From: Sinomonas humi
GTDB taxonomy: Bacteria > Actinomycetota > Actinomycetes > Actinomycetales > Micrococcaceae
DNA: 64,000 bases
Direction: 5' to 3'
Assembly (NCBI RefSeq): GCF_000802235.1
Contig: NZ_JTDL01000145.1
Location: 62,001 to 126,000 of the forward strand
Shown piece by piece: positions 33,534 to 43,102 of the stretch (position 1 is its first letter; each line of letters opens with the position of its first letter). The notes beneath the pieces were generated by a model. The model was given only the letters and a program-made list of their open reading frames with translations, was not told the DNA's origin and did not search any database. The position numbers were made by a program, and so were the translations under genes.

Positions 33534-34898
33534 ATGAGCGCCGTGGACGCCGAGCTGTTGACTCGCCTCCTAGCGCTCCGTGCGGCATGGAGAACTCATG
33601 AGCACTGGAGTCCTGCGCGCATTGCCTCCCAGCAGACCGAGGCCTTCCAGCGGCTCCGGTCTTACGCCGTCGCCCGCTCGCCCTTCTACCGGGAGCGCTA
33701 CGCGGGCCTCGAGGGAGCGCCGCTCACCGCCCTGCCGCCGGTGACCAAGGACGAGCTCATGGACCACTTCGATGAGGCGGTCACCGCTCCGAGCCTTCGC
33801 CTGTCCGACATCGAGGAGCACCTCCACAACCTGGTGGAGAACGACGCCGACCCGTCAGTCCCGTGGCGCGGACGCTGGTGGGCCGCGGCGAGCGCGGGGA
33901 CGACAGGGCGGCGTGGGATCTTCATCTGGGATCACCGCGAGTGGGCGGCTGTCATCGCCTCCTACGCGCGCGTGCCGAGCTGGGCGGGGATCTTCAGCAG
34001 GATCAAGAGACCAGCGCGGGTAGCGATGGTGACGACGCGCCGCCCGAGCCACCAATCCGCCATCATCAGCGCAACGTTCAACTCCCTCCTCTTCCCGACG
34101 TTGCGGCTGGACGCCAGTGACAGCCCGGCAGACCTCGCCGCTCGCCTCGGCGCCTTCCATCCCGATCTGCTCGTCGGCTTCCCGTCTGCACTCCGCCCCC
34201 TCGCGCTGGAGCAGCTCGCCGGTCGCCTCGACATTGAGCCCCGTGCCGTCGTCGCGACCTCCGAGATCCTGGGCGTGCCCGAGTCGAGGGACCTCGAAGC
34301 GGCGTGGGGGAGCCCTCCCGTGGACATCTACGCCACGACCGAGACCGCGTGCATCGCCTCGACATGCACGGCTGGGCGACGGCACGTGTACGAGGACGTC
34401 GTCATCGTCGAGCCGGTCGACGCCGACTACCGCCCCGTACCGCCCGGCATCACCGGGGAGCGTCTTCTCGTCACGGTCCTGTTCTCGCGCACTCTTCCGC
34501 TCATCCGCTATGAGATGTCCGATCGCGTCCGGTTGGGTGAGCGCGGCTGCCCGTGCGGGCGGTCGTTCAGGCTGCTGGAGGGAGTCGAGGGCCGGACCGA
34601 AGACATCCTCCGGCTCCCGGCTGCCGGGGGCACTGTCGCAGTCCATCCCAACGTGTTCCACGAGATCCTCGAGGAAGCGCCCGTGACGGGCTGGCAGGTG
34701 GTCCAACGGGAGGACGGACTCGATGTCCTCGTGGCCGGCACGCCGCTCGGCACCGATCTGCAAGGCCTGCGGGACGCGATTGCGCAGCGCCTCACGGAGC
34801 AGGGCGTTGTCAGCACACCGGTCCGCGTCTTCCCGGTCCACGAGGTGCCGCGCACACCCCTCGGCAAAGCGAAGCTCGTGCGCGGCCTGGGCCCCTAG
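33534..34898 (+). CDS. Phenylacetate-CoA ligase-like adenylate-forming enzyme
   Basis: AMP-binding protein of 454 residues of the PaaK/CapK type. The ATP-binding loop appears as SAGTTGRRG, then IYATTETACIA, LIRYEMSDRV and CPCGRSF, all typical of PaaK-like proteins. The C-terminal EVPRTPLGKAKLV carries the expected lysine. The acid substrate is unknown. A possible -10 (TAGTCT) ends only 8 bases before ATG 33534, so the transcript may be nearly leaderless. Confidence 0.85.
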   Translation: MSAVDAELLTRLLALRAAWRTHEHWSPARIASQQTEAFQRLRSYAVARSPFYRERYAGLEGAPLTALPPVTKDELMDHFDEAVTAPSLRLSDIEEHLHNLVENDADPSVPWRGRWWAAASAGTTGRRGIFIWDHREWAAVIASYARVPSWAGIFSRIKRPARVAMVTTRRPSHQSAIISATFNSLLFPTLRLDASDSPADLAARLGAFHPDLLVGFPSALRPLALEQLAGRLDIEPRAVVATSEILGVPESRDLEAAWGSPPVDIYATTETACIASTCTAGRRHVYEDVVIVEPVDADYRPVPPGITGERLLVTVLFSRTLPLIRYEMSDRVRLGERGCPCGRSFRLLEGVEGRTEDILRLPAAGGTVAVHPNVFHEILEEAPVTGWQVVQREDGLDVLVAGTPLGTDLQGLRDAIAQRLTEQGVVSTPVRVFPVHEVPRTPLGKAKLVRGLGP

Positions 34899-34984
34899 GG
34901 GCAGCACCTGGCCTGCCCGTGGACAGGCTTCGGCCGCCGCCTTACCATCTATGGCAAGCGCTGGGGAAGGCCTCGGAGAGCGTC

Positions 34985-37741
34985 ATGTCCACAGCACCCA
35001 TTGGATCCGCCCCCGCGCTCGAAGTCCTCGAGCTCCGCGTCCACGGCGTCCGCAACACACCACCCCAGGAAATGCTCGGCACCCCCGTCGACAATGTCGA
35101 GCTCGCGCACGACGGCGTTATCCCCTTGGGGGACAATCTCGCCGGCTTCTACACCCCCAAGACCTCGCTGCCGGGCCAGAAGACCCGCCTCGAGGCCTAC
35201 AGCTGGGGCAACCTCGACCGCTTCTCGAAGGGGAACACCCTCCTCGGGAAGATCGGCAGGGTCCTCTACAACCTGGGCTGGTTCCTCATCGCGCCGTTCG
35301 GCTTCGCCAACGCCGCCTACTGGGCCCGCGCGTTCCGGCCCGACCCGAGCCGCGAGGGCGGCCTCCGTACGGGCAGCGGAGGTGCGATGGTGCGTTTGTT
35401 CGGCCTGCTCCTGACGCTCTTGCTCGTCGCCGCGGTCTCCACCGTCGCGTTCGACCTCGTGGCAGTCCAGTGCTTCCAGCCCACGGGAACCCCCGGCACG
35501 TGGAAGGTCTGCAGCGCGCTCCCGTCGCAGTTCGACGGCCTTCGAGACCTCACGCGGGGCCAGCGCCTCGCGGCCCTCTCGCTCGCGCCGATCCTCGCCG
35601 TCGTCCTCGTCGCGCTCCTGGGCCTCGTGAGCGACGTCCGCTTCCGCACGCGCGCGGGCGACGCCGCCCGCGCCCTGGCCAACCCGACCCAGGAGGATGC
35701 GTTCGCGCTCGCGGTTCCGAGCCTCTGGGTCCGCCGGCGCATCAATTCGCCGACCGGGATGCTGCATCTCGCGGCGAGCATCCACCTCGTCGTCATCCTC
35801 CTCATGGCGGACGCGTGGCCTCGGGACGGCGCGAGTGCGCCTGCGCTCCTGTGCGTTGCAGGCGTGCAGCTCGTGGTCGTCGCGGGTGTAGTCGCGGCGT
35901 GGGCCCGCTCGGTGCATCCGCCGATCGTCTCGGACTTCTGGTCGAGCCGCTACCTGTGGGCCGGACTGCTCGTGGCCGCGGCTCTCCTGACCTACCTCGC
36001 ATGCGTCGTGACCGAGGTCCAGCTCCCCAACGAGACCCCGAGGGCCCCGTTCACGTCCGGGCAGCTCACGCCGACGATCATCCTCGTGTGCCTCACGATC
36101 CTCGCGACGGTCGGCTGCGTCGTACGCTCGGGCTACAACGAGTGGATCGCGACGTCGGTGCTCACCGTCGGCGTCGCCGCCCTCGTCGTCGCCGTGGGCG
36201 GCTGGCTCGACCCGCTCGGGTGGGCTGCCAACGCAGCGGCGCTCGCCGTCGTCGTCCTCTCCGGGCTCGGCTTCGTGGTGCCGTTCGTCGTGCTGCGCCG
36301 GCGGGACCCGCACCGGCGAGAGCACGCGTGGCACGGCGCTGGGCCGGGGGTCTTCATGTACCTCGCGCTCGTGGTGGCCGCGTTCCTCGCTTCCGCCGTC
36401 GCCCTCGGCATCGGCTCATACCTCCGCGCGGGCCGGCTGCAATCGACCCCCGACCGGTCCGACCCGCTCTTCCGCGACCTCACGATCCCCGCGGGCGCCC
36501 ATGACATCGCCGTCCCGACGGCCTTCTGGGCCTTCGGGGGAGTGCTCGCGCTCATCGTCGTGTTCGTCGCGGGGCTGCTGTGCGTGCTCGCCTGGTTCGG
36601 GATGCGCAAGGCCGTCATCGCGAGCCCACCCGTCGACCCGTCCGAGGCGGTCTTCGCCCGCGAGATCGATGCTGTTCGCCGCTCGAGCGCGTTCATGCAG
36701 CGCGCCGAGCCGCTCCTGCACACCCTGAGCTGGGTCGTGGGCGTGACGGTCACGGTCTCGCTCGCCTTCACGGTCATGCGGCAGGCGCAGGGCGTCACCG
36801 GCCGTTGGGCCTGGGTGCAGAGCGTGCTGGCGGGGTGGTTCGGCGGCCCCGCGGGGGTCGCGGGGTTCTTCGCCATCGCCCAGTGGGTGGTGCTCACGAG
36901 CGTCGTGCTCGGCGCGCTCGCCGTCCTCACCGCGGCAGTCACCAATGCCGCCACGCTCGGGCGCGGGCGTCCGCTCGGGCTCCTGTGGGATCTCATGGCG
37001 TGGCTCCCGAGGGCGGCGCATCCCTTCGGCCCCGCGTGCTTCTCGGAACGCGCCGTCCCAGAGCTCGCGGACCGCATGATCCGTTGGCTCGAGCCGGACG
37101 GGATCCCCGCGCCACGACGCCGCGTGCTCCTCGCGACCCACAGCCTCGGAACCGTGCTGGGCGTCGCAGCGCTGTTCCACTTGGCGGCGCTCGGCCGGAT
37201 GGACCTCCTCCGGAAGGTGCGCCTCCTGACGTTCGGCATGCAGCTGCGCCCGTACTTCGGCCGGTTCTTCCCCGAGCTCTTCGGGCCCGAGGTGCTGGGC
37301 ACACCGGGTGTCGCCGGGCCGTCGTTCTGGTCCGCGGATCCTTGGGCTGGCAAGGACCTGGACGGCCAGGCTCTCGGAACCGCCTCGGGGCGCGGGCCTG
37401 GGCGGAAGCTGCGGGCGGTCGCCAAACCGGCGCCGGCAGCGGCGAACGACGGCGCGGGGTCGCCTCCAGCGGCTTCGGTCCCGCTCACGGGGCTGCTCGA
37501 CATTCCCGCGGGCGCGTTCAGCCTCGTGCCCCGCCCGCAGCCCGTGTGGATCAATCTGTGGCGGCGCACCGATTACCTCGGCTTCCCCGGCTACTCGTAT
37601 TCGGCCGAGCCGAACAACCTCGACCGGCTCGCCCTCGAGATGGAGCCCGATTCGTACATGGCTCGCGTCGCAACCCACGGCAACTACCTTCCGACGCTCG
37701 CGTACCTCCAAGCCCGGGACGACCTCCTCGTGGGGTGGTGA
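34985..37741 (+). CDS. Large multi-pass membrane protein with a lipase-like serine elbow
   Basis: Protein of 918 residues with about ten hydrophobic segments in its middle part. The N-terminal cytoplasmic part starts VLELRVHGVRNTPP, an HG motif like the oxyanion loop of alpha/beta hydrolases. A soluble part near residue 719 has THSLGT, the GxSxG-type nucleophile elbow in relaxed form. This suggests a hydrolase fold interrupted by a membrane domain. I do not recognise a named family. ATG 34985 is chosen, although the frame is open from 34553, because the sequence upstream belongs to the preceding gene in another frame. Confidence 0.75.
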   Translation: MSTAPIGSAPALEVLELRVHGVRNTPPQEMLGTPVDNVELAHDGVIPLGDNLAGFYTPKTSLPGQKTRLEAYSWGNLDRFSKGNTLLGKIGRVLYNLGWFLIAPFGFANAAYWARAFRPDPSREGGLRTGSGGAMVRLFGLLLTLLLVAAVSTVAFDLVAVQCFQPTGTPGTWKVCSALPSQFDGLRDLTRGQRLAALSLAPILAVVLVALLGLVSDVRFRTRAGDAARALANPTQEDAFALAVPSLWVRRRINSPTGMLHLAASIHLVVILLMADAWPRDGASAPALLCVAGVQLVVVAGVVAAWARSVHPPIVSDFWSSRYLWAGLLVAAALLTYLACVVTEVQLPNETPRAPFTSGQLTPTIILVCLTILATVGCVVRSGYNEWIATSVLTVGVAALVVAVGGWLDPLGWAANAAALAVVVLSGLGFVVPFVVLRRRDPHRREHAWHGAGPGVFMYLALVVAAFLASAVALGIGSYLRAGRLQSTPDRSDPLFRDLTIPAGAHDIAVPTAFWAFGGVLALIVVFVAGLLCVLAWFGMRKAVIASPPVDPSEAVFAREIDAVRRSSAFMQRAEPLLHTLSWVVGVTVTVSLAFTVMRQAQGVTGRWAWVQSVLAGWFGGPAGVAGFFAIAQWVVLTSVVLGALAVLTAAVTNAATLGRGRPLGLLWDLMAWLPRAAHPFGPACFSERAVPELADRMIRWLEPDGIPAPRRRVLLATHSLGTVLGVAALFHLAALGRMDLLRKVRLLTFGMQLRPYFGRFFPELFGPEVLGTPGVAGPSFWSADPWAGKDLDGQALGTASGRGPGRKLRAVAKPAPAAANDGAGSPPAASVPLTGLLDIPAGAFSLVPRPQPVWINLWRRTDYLGFPGYSYSAEPNNLDRLALEMEPDSYMARVATHGNYLPTLAYLQARDDLLVGW

Positions 37742-37788
37742 GGAGCCTTCGCCCTCTAAATGTCGCCCGGGGGCGCTATCGTGGCCGC

Positions 37789-38538
37789 GTGACTCACACA
37801 GCCGCCGGCTATGCCGCCGCCGTCGACCGCCTCGACCTCCTGACCCAGCGCTTCGCCTCTGCCGCCGAGCGGGTCTCGGACTGGGGAGCGCCTGTACCCG
37901 CGTGTCCGAGGTGGACCGCCCGCAAGCTCGTGGTCCACCTGGGGCTCATCCACGCCTGGGCGGCCTCGGCGATCGGCGCGAGCCATGCCCCGCCCGAGGC
38001 CCAGTTCGACCTCGGTGACGCACCTCTGCCCACGTGGTACCGCGCGCGGGCCGGCGAACTCATCGCGACGCTGCGGGCGTCGGCGCCAGACTCGACGGCC
38101 TGGACCCTGTGGGGCGAGCGAGTGGCCGCGTTCTGGGCGCGCCGGCAGGGGCACGAGACGATCGTGCACACGTTCGACCTCGCGCAATCGCTTGGCGCTG
38201 GAGCGGGGGAGCCCCGGGCTGACCTCTGGTCGGTGCCCGAAGACCTTGCGCTCGACGGTATCCGCGAGGTCGTCGAAGGGTTCTATCCGCGGCAGGTGCG
38301 GCTCGGGCGGTCGGCGGGCCTGCCCGGCGTCGTCCGCATCGAAGTGCGCACGGACGACGGCGCGTTGCTCGCAACGCTCGATGTCCCCGCCCGCGACGGG
38401 AGCTCCGATGGGCCGCTGCTCGGCACTCTCAGGGGGAGCGCCTCCCAGCTGTACCTCGGCCTCTGGGGCCGCGCCCCTCTCCCGGGCGCCGACGCCGAAC
38501 TGGCTGAAGCTATCCACGCCGCAAGGCTCACGCCGTAG
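37789..38538 (+). CDS. Maleylpyruvate isomerase-family mycothiol-dependent protein
   Basis: Protein of 249 residues of the DinB-like MDMPI family. Conserved features are the N-terminal helix with YAAAVDRLDLL, CPRWTARKLVVHLGLIHAW with its metal-type histidines, and RRQGHETIVHTFDL. These proteins use the actinobacterial thiol mycothiol; the reaction here is unknown. GTG 37789 is the likely start. Confidence 0.83.
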   Translation: MTHTAAGYAAAVDRLDLLTQRFASAAERVSDWGAPVPACPRWTARKLVVHLGLIHAWAASAIGASHAPPEAQFDLGDAPLPTWYRARAGELIATLRASAPDSTAWTLWGERVAAFWARRQGHETIVHTFDLAQSLGAGAGEPRADLWSVPEDLALDGIREVVEGFYPRQVRLGRSAGLPGVVRIEVRTDDGALLATLDVPARDGSSDGPLLGTLRGSASQLYLGLWGRAPLPGADAELAEAIHAARLTP

Positions 38539-38594
38539 GATGTGGGCGCCGGCCATACCCGAGCCGCCCCTGTTAGAAGGAGGACGCAGTCACC

Positions 38595-39272
38595 ATGGTT
38601 CGCCGACCCGAGGTCATCGTCTTCGACGTCAATGAGACCCTCTCCGACATGTCGCCCATGGGCGAGCGGTTCGCCGAGGTGGGAGCACCTGCCACGCTCG
38701 CGAAGGTGTGGTTCGCCTCGCTCCTACGGGATGGATTCGCGCTTGCCGCTGCTGGCGACAATGGCGACTTCGCCGAGATCGGCGCTGAGGTCCTGCGGGG
38801 CATCCTGCGTGGCCAGGAGCTGAACCGATCTCTCGAGGAAGCCGTCCAGCATGTGATGTCCGGGATGCTCGGCCTGAGCGTCCACCCGGACGTGGCCGAC
38901 GGCGTCCGCGCACTGGCCGAGGGCGGGTTCCGGCTCGTGACGCTCACCAACGGCGGGACCCTCGTCGCGAAGCAACTGCTCGAAGGGGCGGGTTTGCGGG
39001 ACTCGTTCGAGGCGCTCCTCTCGGTCGCGGATGCGCCGTTGTGGAAGCCTGCGGCGTCGTCGTACGCGTACGGCGCGACGGCCTGCGGGGTATCGGCCGA
39101 GGACATGATGCTCGTCGCTGTGCATCCATGGGACATCCATGGCGCTGCGAAGGCGGGGCTCCAGACTGCATGGATCAACCGGGCAGATGCTGCCTATCCC
39201 TCCTACTTCACGGATCCGGGCGTGGTCGCGCCCGGCATCGACGGCCTGGCCGAGCTGCTGGGGGCCGGATGA
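38595..39272 (+). CDS. Haloacid dehalogenase, type II
   Basis: HAD hydrolase of 225 residues. The nucleophile motif FDVNETL (Asp near residue 11) is that of L-2-haloacid dehalogenases, followed by LTNGG, WKPAASSY and AVHPWDIHGA. The family removes halide from 2-haloalkanoic acids, but many members are uncharacterised phosphatase-like enzymes. A good AGAAGGAGG lies before ATG 38595. Confidence 0.88.
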   Translation: MVRRPEVIVFDVNETLSDMSPMGERFAEVGAPATLAKVWFASLLRDGFALAAAGDNGDFAEIGAEVLRGILRGQELNRSLEEAVQHVMSGMLGLSVHPDVADGVRALAEGGFRLVTLTNGGTLVAKQLLEGAGLRDSFEALLSVADAPLWKPAASSYAYGATACGVSAEDMMLVAVHPWDIHGAAKAGLQTAWINRADAAYPSYFTDPGVVAPGIDGLAELLGAG

Positions 39273-39335
39273 GGGACGGCGAGAGGGCTCCCTGGAGTGG
39301 TTCGAAGGGCTGACAATCGCTAGGCAGAAAGCCTC

Positions 39336-39365
39336 TTGACAGGCGCGTCACGGAGTTAATAAAAT
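39336..39365 (+). promoter_or_regulatory. Strong sigma-70-type promoter before the peptidase gene
   Basis: Consensus -35 TTGACA (39336-39341), 18-bp spacer, then TAAAAT (39360-39365), in a local AT-rich patch. It predicts a 5' leader of about 190 bases before ATG 39564; the leader contains a GCGGCCGG/CCGGCCGC hairpin near its end. Confidence 0.65.
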
Positions 39366-39563
39366 CGAAGGACAAACAACCGAATCGGTCCTGATTCCCC
39401 CAGCGTCTGGACCGAACGCGCCAGCCGGGCATCGGACCCGTCCTTTCAAAGAGGCCTCCTCCTTGCGGGGGTCGAGCTGCGAACCCGGCTGGATGCGCAC
39501 TTCCGCCCCTGCGGCCCGCATCAGCTGCGGCCGGTCCCGGCCGCCGTGCAAAGGTCTCCACCC

Positions 39564-40343
39564 ATGACCACTCCCACCACCTCTCATGGCACTCACGGCT
39601 ACGGCTGGGTGCCCGACGTTCCAGACCAGCGCGACTACCTCTTCGCGGCGCCGCCCGAAGTCCTCGGCGCCCTCCCGGCGTCGACCGATCTCACCGCCCA
39701 GTGTCCGCCTGTCTACGATCAAGGCCAGCTTGGCTCGTGCACCGCGAACGCCATCGCCGGCGCCCTCGAGTTCGATGCCGACAAGGAGGGCATCTCCGGG
39801 TACACGACCCCGTCGCGTCTCTTCATCTACTACAACGAACGAGTCATGGAGAACACGGTCTCGAGCGATTCGGGCGCGCAGATTCGTGACGGGATCAAGT
39901 CCGTCGGCGCGCAAGGCGCGTGCCCGGAGGCGGAGTGGCCGTACGAGATTGCGAAGTTCGCGGATCAGCCCAGCCAGCAGTGCTACACCGACGCGAAGGA
40001 GCACCGCGCGGTTGCCTACCAGCGCGTGGCCAGGAGCCTCCAGCAGATGCAGGGCTGCCTTGCCGCCGGCTATCCCTTCGTCTTCGGCTTCACCGTGTAC
40101 GAATCGTTCGAGAGCCAGGAAGTCGCACAGTCGGGCGTCGCGCCGATGCCTGCTCCGAACGAGCAGGTCCTGGGTGGGCACGCCGTCGTCGCCGTCGGCT
40201 ACGACAACGCAAGCCAGCGCTTCCGTGTGCGGAACTCATGGGGCACGGGGTGGGGCCAAGGAGGCTACTTCACCATGCCGTACCAGTACCTCCTCTCGAC
40301 GGGCCTCTCGAGCGATTTTTGGACCATTCGAATGGTCAGCTAA
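39564..40343 (+). CDS. Papain-like (C1A) cysteine peptidase without signal peptide
   Basis: Protein of 259 residues with a full C1 active site: Gln53 and Cys59 in DQGQLGSCTAN, His206 in GGHAVVAVGYD, Asn224 in NSWGTGWGQGGY. It starts directly with GYGWVPDVPDQRDY, a common start of bacterial C1 peptidases, without propeptide or signal sequence. It is followed by a strong terminator, so it is its own transcription unit. Substrate unknown. Confidence 0.9.
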   Translation: MTTPTTSHGTHGYGWVPDVPDQRDYLFAAPPEVLGALPASTDLTAQCPPVYDQGQLGSCTANAIAGALEFDADKEGISGYTTPSRLFIYYNERVMENTVSSDSGAQIRDGIKSVGAQGACPEAEWPYEIAKFADQPSQQCYTDAKEHRAVAYQRVARSLQQMQGCLAAGYPFVFGFTVYESFESQEVAQSGVAPMPAPNEQVLGGHAVVAVGYDNASQRFRVRNSWGTGWGQGGYFTMPYQYLLSTGLSSDFWTIRMVS

Positions 40344-40367
40344 AGCCGAATAGCGGGGATTCGGGAT

Positions 40368-40410
40368 GGATCGGGCGTGCTGCGGGTGCGCGCCCGATCC
40401 TTTTTCTTCT
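40368..40410 (+). terminator. Intrinsic terminator after the peptidase gene
   Basis: GGATCGGGCG (40368-40377) pairs perfectly with 40391-40400, followed directly by TTTTTCTTCTT. The long U-tract makes this the clearest terminator in the window. Confidence 0.88.
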
Positions 40411-40573
40411 TGCAGTCCGCCCGACCCCTGCGCGCTCTCGGTTCGTGGCGATCCCGCAAGCCGGGACTCTTGGCCCTTGGGCCCTCCCGGTGGGCTCGGC
40501 GATCCTGAAATGGATCCCCCCCGCACGCATCCCATCAGTCGTGGTCGCTATGAGAGCCACGGGAAGGAAATCC

Positions 40574-41017
40574 ATGATCGTCTCGTCTCTCTCGGCCCCT
40601 GCTCCATTGCTCAGGAAAGATGCGCTTCTGGCCCGATGGGCAAACGTGCGCACGTCACTCCTTCTCCAAGGCGCGCCTGCGAATCGTGCCGCCACCGAGG
40701 CTGCGTGCGCGGGAGCGCTCGAGGCGTGGGAAATGATCAATGGATTGCGCCGCCGCGAGCGGGCAGTGGGAAGCGTTGCAACAGCCTCGACGCTCGAGGC
40801 AGCCTTGCGTCCTCTCCAGGACGTCATCATCCAACTGCTTCACAGTCCCGGCGACCCCGAAGGGGCCGACGAGGCGGTGCGGAACGCGCAGCGCAGCTTC
40901 GAGACGGTCGCCCGCAGTCGGGCTGCCCGCACTGATCCGCGTGCGCTCACGGCCGTCGGCGCGGTGTTCGGTTCCCTTGACGAGCTTCTCGATCCCCTGG
41001 GCGCGGCGGCAGTCTGA
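40574..41017 (+). CDS. Small helical protein of unknown function
   Basis: Protein of 147 residues, mostly alanine-rich helix (ATEAACAGALEAWEMINGL, EGADEAVRNAQRSFETVARS), with no signal peptide or membrane segment. No family recognised. ATG 40574 follows GAAGGA by about 6 bases; the frame continues upstream, but through the peptidase terminator. It is bracketed by two intrinsic terminators, so it is a separate unit. Confidence 0.6.
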   Translation: MIVSSLSAPAPLLRKDALLARWANVRTSLLLQGAPANRAATEAACAGALEAWEMINGLRRRERAVGSVATASTLEAALRPLQDVIIQLLHSPGDPEGADEAVRNAQRSFETVARSRAARTDPRALTAVGAVFGSLDELLDPLGAAAV

Positions 41018-41045
41018 CGGCCGCTTGACGGAGCCACGGCAGTTT

Positions 41046-41087
41046 GAAGGCGTGAAGGCCTGTCTGAGGCCCTCACGCCTTCTTTCT
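41046..41087 (+). terminator. Intrinsic terminator after the small helical protein
   Basis: GAAGGCGTGA (41046-41055) pairs with TCACGCCTTC (41073-41082), with inner pairing of GGCC blocks, followed by TTTCTT. Confidence 0.85.
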
Positions 41088-41176
41088 TGCAGTGTATTTG
41101 AATGATCAAATCCGGTAGGGTCTTGAGAATTGGCAGACGGACCGAGTCGGCGACCACCACAGGGAGCGATCTACCC

Positions 41177-43090
41177 ATGCCCGAGAAGCTGCAGCCCTTC
41201 CTCCACGACCTCGAAGTCGTCCTTCGGGCCCCTACGCAGGCGTGGTCCGGCCGCGACGGACAGATCCGAGCCGCCTCGCCCGGCAACGCAACAGTCCAAG
41301 GGGTCATGCATTCGGACGTACGCGTGCTCAGCGAAGCAGTGCTCGAGGTCGGCGGCCGCGAGCCCGAGCCCGCGGGCTCGTGGCACGACGACGACGGGCG
41401 GCTCGTCGTCGTCGGCCTTCCCCGCAACCTGGCTGCGGCCTGGGGAGACCCGGTTGCCCGCATCCGCCGCACGCGTCGCGTCGAGCCGGGTGTTGTGGAG
41501 GAGGAGATCGAGTTCTCGTCCGCCACGGAGGAACCGGTCTCGGCTGACGTGAGTATTCGGCTCGCGGCCGACCTCGCTCCCATGGAGGCCGTGAAGTCGG
41601 GCATTCCCACCCAGCCGATAGCAGCTTCCGAGGCCGACGGCGCGCTGAGCTGGTCCGCGGGCGAGGTGACGGCCGCCGTGGAAGCGCCGGGCGCCGTCGT
41701 CGACCTCTCCGACCCAGCACACCCGGTGCTGCGATGGTCGCTCACTGCGTCCGCTTCAGCACCCGCCCGCGTCTCATGGCGGGTCAGGGCGGAGGACCGG
41801 ATCGCGGTCGTGGTGGGCGCGGCCGGTCCCGCGCCGATCGATTGGCGGGGACTGCGGCGTCCCTCGGACGTGCGGCTCGCGCGCTTCCTCGAGCAATCGC
41901 TCCGTGATCTCGACGGACTCCGCATGTCGCTACCCGACCTTGAGCGCTGCGAATTCCTGGCCGCCGGAGCACCGTGGTTCTTCACGCTATTCGGGCGGGA
42001 CTCGCTCTGGGCCGCCCGGTTCCTCCTGCCGCTCGGTACGGAGCTCGCCGAAGGCACGCTCACGGCACTTGCCTCGTTCCAAGGGGCGAAGATCGATCCG
42101 GAGTCGCAGGAGGCGCCCGGGAAGATCATGCACGAGCTGAGACGGACGGCGCTCACGCTGCACGGCGAGAAGATCAGCCTCCCGCCCATCTACTACGGGA
42201 CTGTCGACGCCACGGCTCTGTGGGTCTGCCTCCTCTACGACGCCTGGCGCAGCGGAATGGCAGTCGACGCCGTTGAGCGGCTTCTGCCCCACGCCGAGCG
42301 CGCCCTTGCCTGGATCGCGGACGGTGTCCTCGACGGGTACCTCAACTATCTCGACACAACCGGGCACGGGCTCGCGAACCAAGGCTGGAAGGATTCTGCC
42401 GACTCGGTGCAGTTCCGCGACGGAAGACTCGCCAAGGGGCCGATCTCGCTGTGCGAGGTGCAGGGGTACGCCCACGAAGCCCTCGTGCACGGGGCAGAAC
42501 TCCTCGAGGCCTTCGGTCACGTCGGCGCTCAGGCCGGGGCTGCCCCCGCGCAGCTGCGGGATGCCGCGGCTGCGCTTGCCGAACGCTTCAGGGCGGACTT
42601 CTGGCTCGAGGACGAGCGCGGGCCATATGTCGCGATAGCACTCGACGGTTCCGGGACGCCGGTGGACACCGTGGCGTCGAACATGGGCCACCTGCTCGGA
42701 ACGGGCCTCCTCAGCGCGGATGAGGAGGCGATCGTCGCACGGCGGCTTGTGGACCCGGAGCTCGATTCGGGCTACGGCCTTCGGACTCTTGCAACCTCGA
42801 GCGCCGGCTATTGGCCCCTCAAGTACCACGGCGGTTCAGTCTGGGCGCACGATACGGCCATCGCGATCCTCGGGCTTGCCCGCTCCGGCCACCGGGACGC
42901 TGCCGTCCAATTGGGGGAAGGGCTGCTCAAGGCAGCGGAGTCGTTCGATTACCGGATGCCGGAGCTGCATTCAGGTGACTCGGCGGCCATTGCGACTCGT
43001 GCCCTCCCATATCCCTCGGCGTGCCGGCCGCAGGCGTGGTCGGCGGCCTCCGCCGTCGTCATTGCGGACGTCCTCGGGGAGCTGGGCTAG
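41177..43090 (+). CDS. Amylo-alpha-1,6-glucosidase / glycogen-debranching-type glycosidase
   Basis: Protein of 637 residues: an N-terminal beta domain typical of the glycogen-debranching N-terminal family (QGVMHSDVRVLSEAVLEVGG), then an (alpha/alpha)6 barrel with APWFFTLFGRDSLWAARFLL, NQGWKDSADSVQFRDG and YPSACRPQAWSAAS. The GRDSLW and WKDS acids are those expected in the catalytic cleft. Function by family: hydrolysis of alpha-1,6 branches or related glucosides. ATG 41177 has GGGAG about 10 bases upstream; ATG 41102 is the longer alternative. Confidence 0.85.
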   Translation: MPEKLQPFLHDLEVVLRAPTQAWSGRDGQIRAASPGNATVQGVMHSDVRVLSEAVLEVGGREPEPAGSWHDDDGRLVVVGLPRNLAAAWGDPVARIRRTRRVEPGVVEEEIEFSSATEEPVSADVSIRLAADLAPMEAVKSGIPTQPIAASEADGALSWSAGEVTAAVEAPGAVVDLSDPAHPVLRWSLTASASAPARVSWRVRAEDRIAVVVGAAGPAPIDWRGLRRPSDVRLARFLEQSLRDLDGLRMSLPDLERCEFLAAGAPWFFTLFGRDSLWAARFLLPLGTELAEGTLTALASFQGAKIDPESQEAPGKIMHELRRTALTLHGEKISLPPIYYGTVDATALWVCLLYDAWRSGMAVDAVERLLPHAERALAWIADGVLDGYLNYLDTTGHGLANQGWKDSADSVQFRDGRLAKGPISLCEVQGYAHEALVHGAELLEAFGHVGAQAGAAPAQLRDAAAALAERFRADFWLEDERGPYVAIALDGSGTPVDTVASNMGHLLGTGLLSADEEAIVARRLVDPELDSGYGLRTLATSSAGYWPLKYHGGSVWAHDTAIAILGLARSGHRDAAVQLGEGLLKAAESFDYRMPELHSGDSAAIATRALPYPSACRPQAWSAASAVVIADVLGELG

Positions 43091-43102
43091 CCGCCCCTCC
43101 CG

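Noticed and set aside
34553-34984. N-terminal extension of the large membrane protein
   Set aside because: This stretch is the PaaK-like gene in another frame; the credible start is ATG 34985 after its stop.
40322-40337. 16-bp perfect palindrome GACCATTCGAATGGTC
   Set aside because: It lies inside the last codons of the peptidase gene and has no partner site; probably chance.
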